The notes under the pieces are model-generated. The model ran no database searches. It saw only the letters and a program-made list of their open reading frames with translations, and was not told where the DNA came from. The position numbers were made by a program, and so were the translations under genes. This document shows positions 61,992 through 64,000 of a DNA stretch of 64,000 nt, one piece after another. Origin of the DNA: Lepidonotus clava (lineage: Eukaryota; Annelida; Polychaeta; Phyllodocida; Polynoidae). Location of the stretch: NCBI GenBank assembly GCA_936440205.1, contig OW387135.1, positions 28,064,792 to 28,128,791 on the forward strand, in the 5' to 3' direction. Position 1 is the first letter of the stretch, and the number at the start of each line of letters is the position of its first letter.

Positions 61992-64000
61992 TTTCCCTGA
62001 CTCTTTTGTTCTGTGCCACTGGCTTTACTATCTTTGTACATCCGCGGGGGTTTTTCCCTCAACCTATTCTTTAGCCACAAGCACGCTTCTGTAGAGTGAC
62101 CATGTTGTTGGTGAATGATACAAAACTTACTTTCATCGAAAGGCAACCTGGGTCTCTCCACTTTCTGCTGAGTTGGCGGATTCTTTCCTTTGTCTGCCTC
62201 TCTGTTCGGGGCGGTATTGGATTTAGCCTTCTGATCTGAATTTCTTTCACCTTTCTGATTTTCATACCTATCTTTTCTCTCATAACCTTGCTGTTTATAG
62301 TTACCACTATTCTGGGGAGCCCCGCTTTGCCCTGGTTTTGGTTTCTGGAACCATGGAGCGGCCTCCAGTCGGGCCAGCACCACTCCAAACCGTTCGGAGA
62401 TGGAATTTAGGGCCGCGGTCTCCTCTGATTCTTGGCTTCCAGCCAGTTCGCTCACTGCATTGGATATTTTAGTTCCCCCTTTGCCTTTGTCCAACGACTC
62501 TAGTCTCGTTGCACAATCCACCGCTTCGGTGAACGACTTAGGGTCCAATATAGCTACTTGTCTGGCCACACCCTGTTTTAATCCCTCTAAAAACACAGCT
62601 AACATCATACTTTCGCTTGCTTCTGCTTTAACCTGTTTTTGTTTCAGGACACCTGCAAATTCGATCACGCTCTGGTCTTTTCCTTGTTTAAGGCCACAGA
62701 ACTCTGCGTGTTTCTGCCACTTAGCTCTTCGATCGCCGAAGATCTTTGTCATTTGAGTTTCTAATTTCTCAAATGTATTTTTCTCGCTTTCAGCTAAGGC
62801 TCCTGCCCAGTCATCTGCCCGTCCCTTCAGGCCTAATAGCGCCATATTCAGGAGATGGGCGTCCGACCAATCATAGATAGCTTTCAGTCGCTTCAGTTCC
62901 CTGAAATACTTTTCTATCTGCTCATCCTCCTTCCCACTAAACCATGGTAATCTAATATTTGGTCCCCTTTGATGACCATTGTGGGACGTTTCCCGCACTG
63001 GCGGGGGTACTTGGCCCCATGCCATTCTTAGCTGTGGAAAAAGATCCCAGATATTTGGCTGGTTCGGCGGGTTTGGAGGATTGTTCTGACCTGGTGGGCC
63101 CGGCGGACCTGGCGGTCCCGGTGGGCCGGGCGGTGGAGGATTCGGCGGATTCGGGGGGTTGTTCTGACCTGGCGGTCCCGGTGGACCGGGCAGTGGATTT
63201 GGGGGGTTATTCTGGCCTTGTGGGCCCGGCGGGTTGGGTTGATTCGGAGGGGGATTATTAAGAAGGTTTTGAGGAGGGTTGTTGAGTTGGTTTTGAAGTT
63301 GGTTATTAAGAAGGTTTTGAGGAGGGTTAGGCCCTTGTGGGTTGGCCTGATTAACCTGGCCTCCCTGAACCTGCTGATTAAGAGGAGGAATAAGTCCTTG
63401 AGGGTTGGCCTGATCGTTCTGGCCCCCTTGAACTTGTTGGTTAAGGGGAGGGTTAGCATGATTATCTTGGCCTCCTTGGGCCTGTTGATTAAGAGGAGGG
63501 TTGGCCTGATTATCTTGGCCTCCTTGGGCCTGTTGACCCTGTTGGTTTCCCCCTCCTCCTTGACCTGCCTGTATAGGGGCTCCCATTGCCTGCCTTATGA
63601 AAGGGTACAATATATTTTGTTGTATGGGCCCAAGGTCTATCCCGCCTCCTGCCGGCGCGCCTCGGCCCGGCTGCTGGATTAGGATCTGGCCATTCCCATT
63701 GTTTTGTTGAGGTCCCCCAGGGTCCATCCCACGGTTAGGATGCCATGCCCCCAGATCTACACCCTCAGCTCCCCCTTCACCGGGTTGCTGGCGTTGATCT
63801 CTATCCTCTCTTTCTTCTACTAGATCCATCAAAGGAACGCCTCCTTCCGCCATATTATTTTCGTGGAGGTTTTGTATATCGTGATCGTCCCACTGTTCCT
63901 TCACAGGTATTTCTTCTACACTAATTTCGTCCTCACTTTCTGGTTTAGCTTTCTTACCTGTGTCTAAAACATCCTCGGTAATAAGTTCGTATGAAGACGA
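61988..64000 (-). CDS. gag: Element B gag, partial at window edge
   Basis: The frame is open from the gag stop to the end of the window and continues beyond. It contains the zinc-knuckle variant, capsid-like region, Gly-Pro-Pro repeats and Gln/Asn-rich stretch. The repetitive Pro/Asn-rich part has fewer units than in element A. The apparent start at 63904 is only a GTG; the true start lies outside the window. Confidence 0.9.
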   Translation of the reverse strand, partial: SSSYELITEDVLDTGKKAKPESEDEISVEEIPVKEQWDDHDIQNLHENNMAEGGVPLMDLVEEREDRDQRQQPGEGGAEGVDLGAWHPNRGMDPGGPQQNNGNGQILIQQPGRGAPAGGGIDLGPIQQNILYPFIRQAMGAPIQAGQGGGGNQQGQQAQGGQDNQANPPLNQQAQGGQDNHANPPLNQQVQGGQNDQANPQGLIPPLNQQVQGGQVNQANPQGPNPPQNLLNNQLQNQLNNPPQNLLNNPPPNQPNPPGPQGQNNPPNPLPGPPGPPGQNNPPNPPNPPPPGPPGPPGPPGPPGQNNPPNPPNQPNIWDLFPQLRMAWGQVPPPVRETSHNGHQRGPNIRLPWFSGKEDEQIEKYFRELKRLKAIYDWSDAHLLNMALLGLKGRADDWAGALAESEKNTFEKLETQMTKIFGDRRAKWQKHAEFCGLKQGKDQSVIEFAGVLKQKQVKAEASESMMLAVFLEGLKQGVARQVAILDPKSFTEAVDCATRLESLDKGKGGTKISNAVSELAGSQESEETAALNSISERFGVVLARLEAAPWFQKPKPGQSGAPQNSGNYKQQGYERKDRYENQKGERNSDQKAKSNTAPNREADKGKNPPTQQKVERPRLPFDESKFCIIHQQHGHSTEACLWLKNRLREKPPRMYKDSKASGTEQKSQGN

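Larger units (their letters stand above)
45939..64000 (-). mobile_element. Element B: second copy of the giant Ty3/gypsy element
   Basis: Same family as element A in the opposite orientation. Seen from its 3' end: LTR (45939-46565), 3' module, env region, accessory frames, pol, and gag running off the window. The 5' LTR and far target duplication lie beyond 64000. Its LTR differs from those of A at roughly 2-3% of positions, so it is a separate and probably older insertion. Pol and most of gag are open here and the env region is broken, with about one break visible. It lies in POLD2 intron 1, antisense to that gene. Confidence 0.93.

Noticed and set aside
1-64000. CRISPR arrays, operons, Shine-Dalgarno sites or other prokaryotic features
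   Set aside because: None seen. The repeats present are tRNA units, LTRs and microsatellites in spliced eukaryotic DNA.

Overview
This is nuclear DNA of a marine invertebrate animal. The evidence is GT-AG introns, vertebrate-like tRNA-Leu and tRNA-Asn genes, split genes of metazoan families (cadherin, Ly6/uPAR, mesothelin-like, POLD2), and two very large env-bearing Ty3/gypsy LTR elements. The TAGGCCTA-rich, AT-rich noncoding style suggests an invertebrate deuterostome (lancelet, hemichordate or echinoderm). That is an impression, not a demonstration.

Left part (1-22455), host DNA. Positions 1-2570 are a tandem array with a 725-bp unit. Each unit carries one tRNA-Leu(TAG) and one tRNA-Leu(AAG) on the minus strand, and the last Leu(TAG) copy is a pseudogene. 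Next come four 3'-terminal exons of a plus-strand gene (2757-4519) that resembles the mesothelin family and ends in a GPI-anchor-type tail. Convergent with it is an 11-exon minus-strand gene (18894 down to 6905) that I read as signal peptide, two cadherin repeats, a Ly6/uPAR three-finger domain and a GPI signal. I know of no family with this domain order. Its second intron holds a tRNA-Asn(GTT) gene and a LINE remnant, and another intron holds a small TIR element.

Element A (22456-42304, plus strand) is a Ty3/gypsy element of about 19.85 kb with nearly identical ~631-bp LTRs and a 4-bp target duplication. It holds gag, pro-pol (reached through a canonical -1 slippery site), two overlapping accessory frames, a two-membrane-segment env-like frame and a long 3' region. 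Inside that region, a 4.9-kb module bounded by 13-bp direct repeats carries an antisense ORF of 215 codons, an antisense C2H2 zinc-finger remnant and splice-like signals. The element looks whole and very young.

Positions 42305-45938 are the host spacer. It contains the promoter and first coding exon of POLD2 (DNA polymerase delta subunit 2) and the start of its intron 1, which has four E2F-type TTTCGCGC motifs.

Element B (45939 to the window end, minus strand) is a second, older copy of the same family. It sits inside POLD2 intron 1, antisense to the gene. Its env region is broken and its 5' end lies beyond the window. A and B form a giant inverted repeat around the POLD2 promoter, and comparing them shows which accessory parts are shared.
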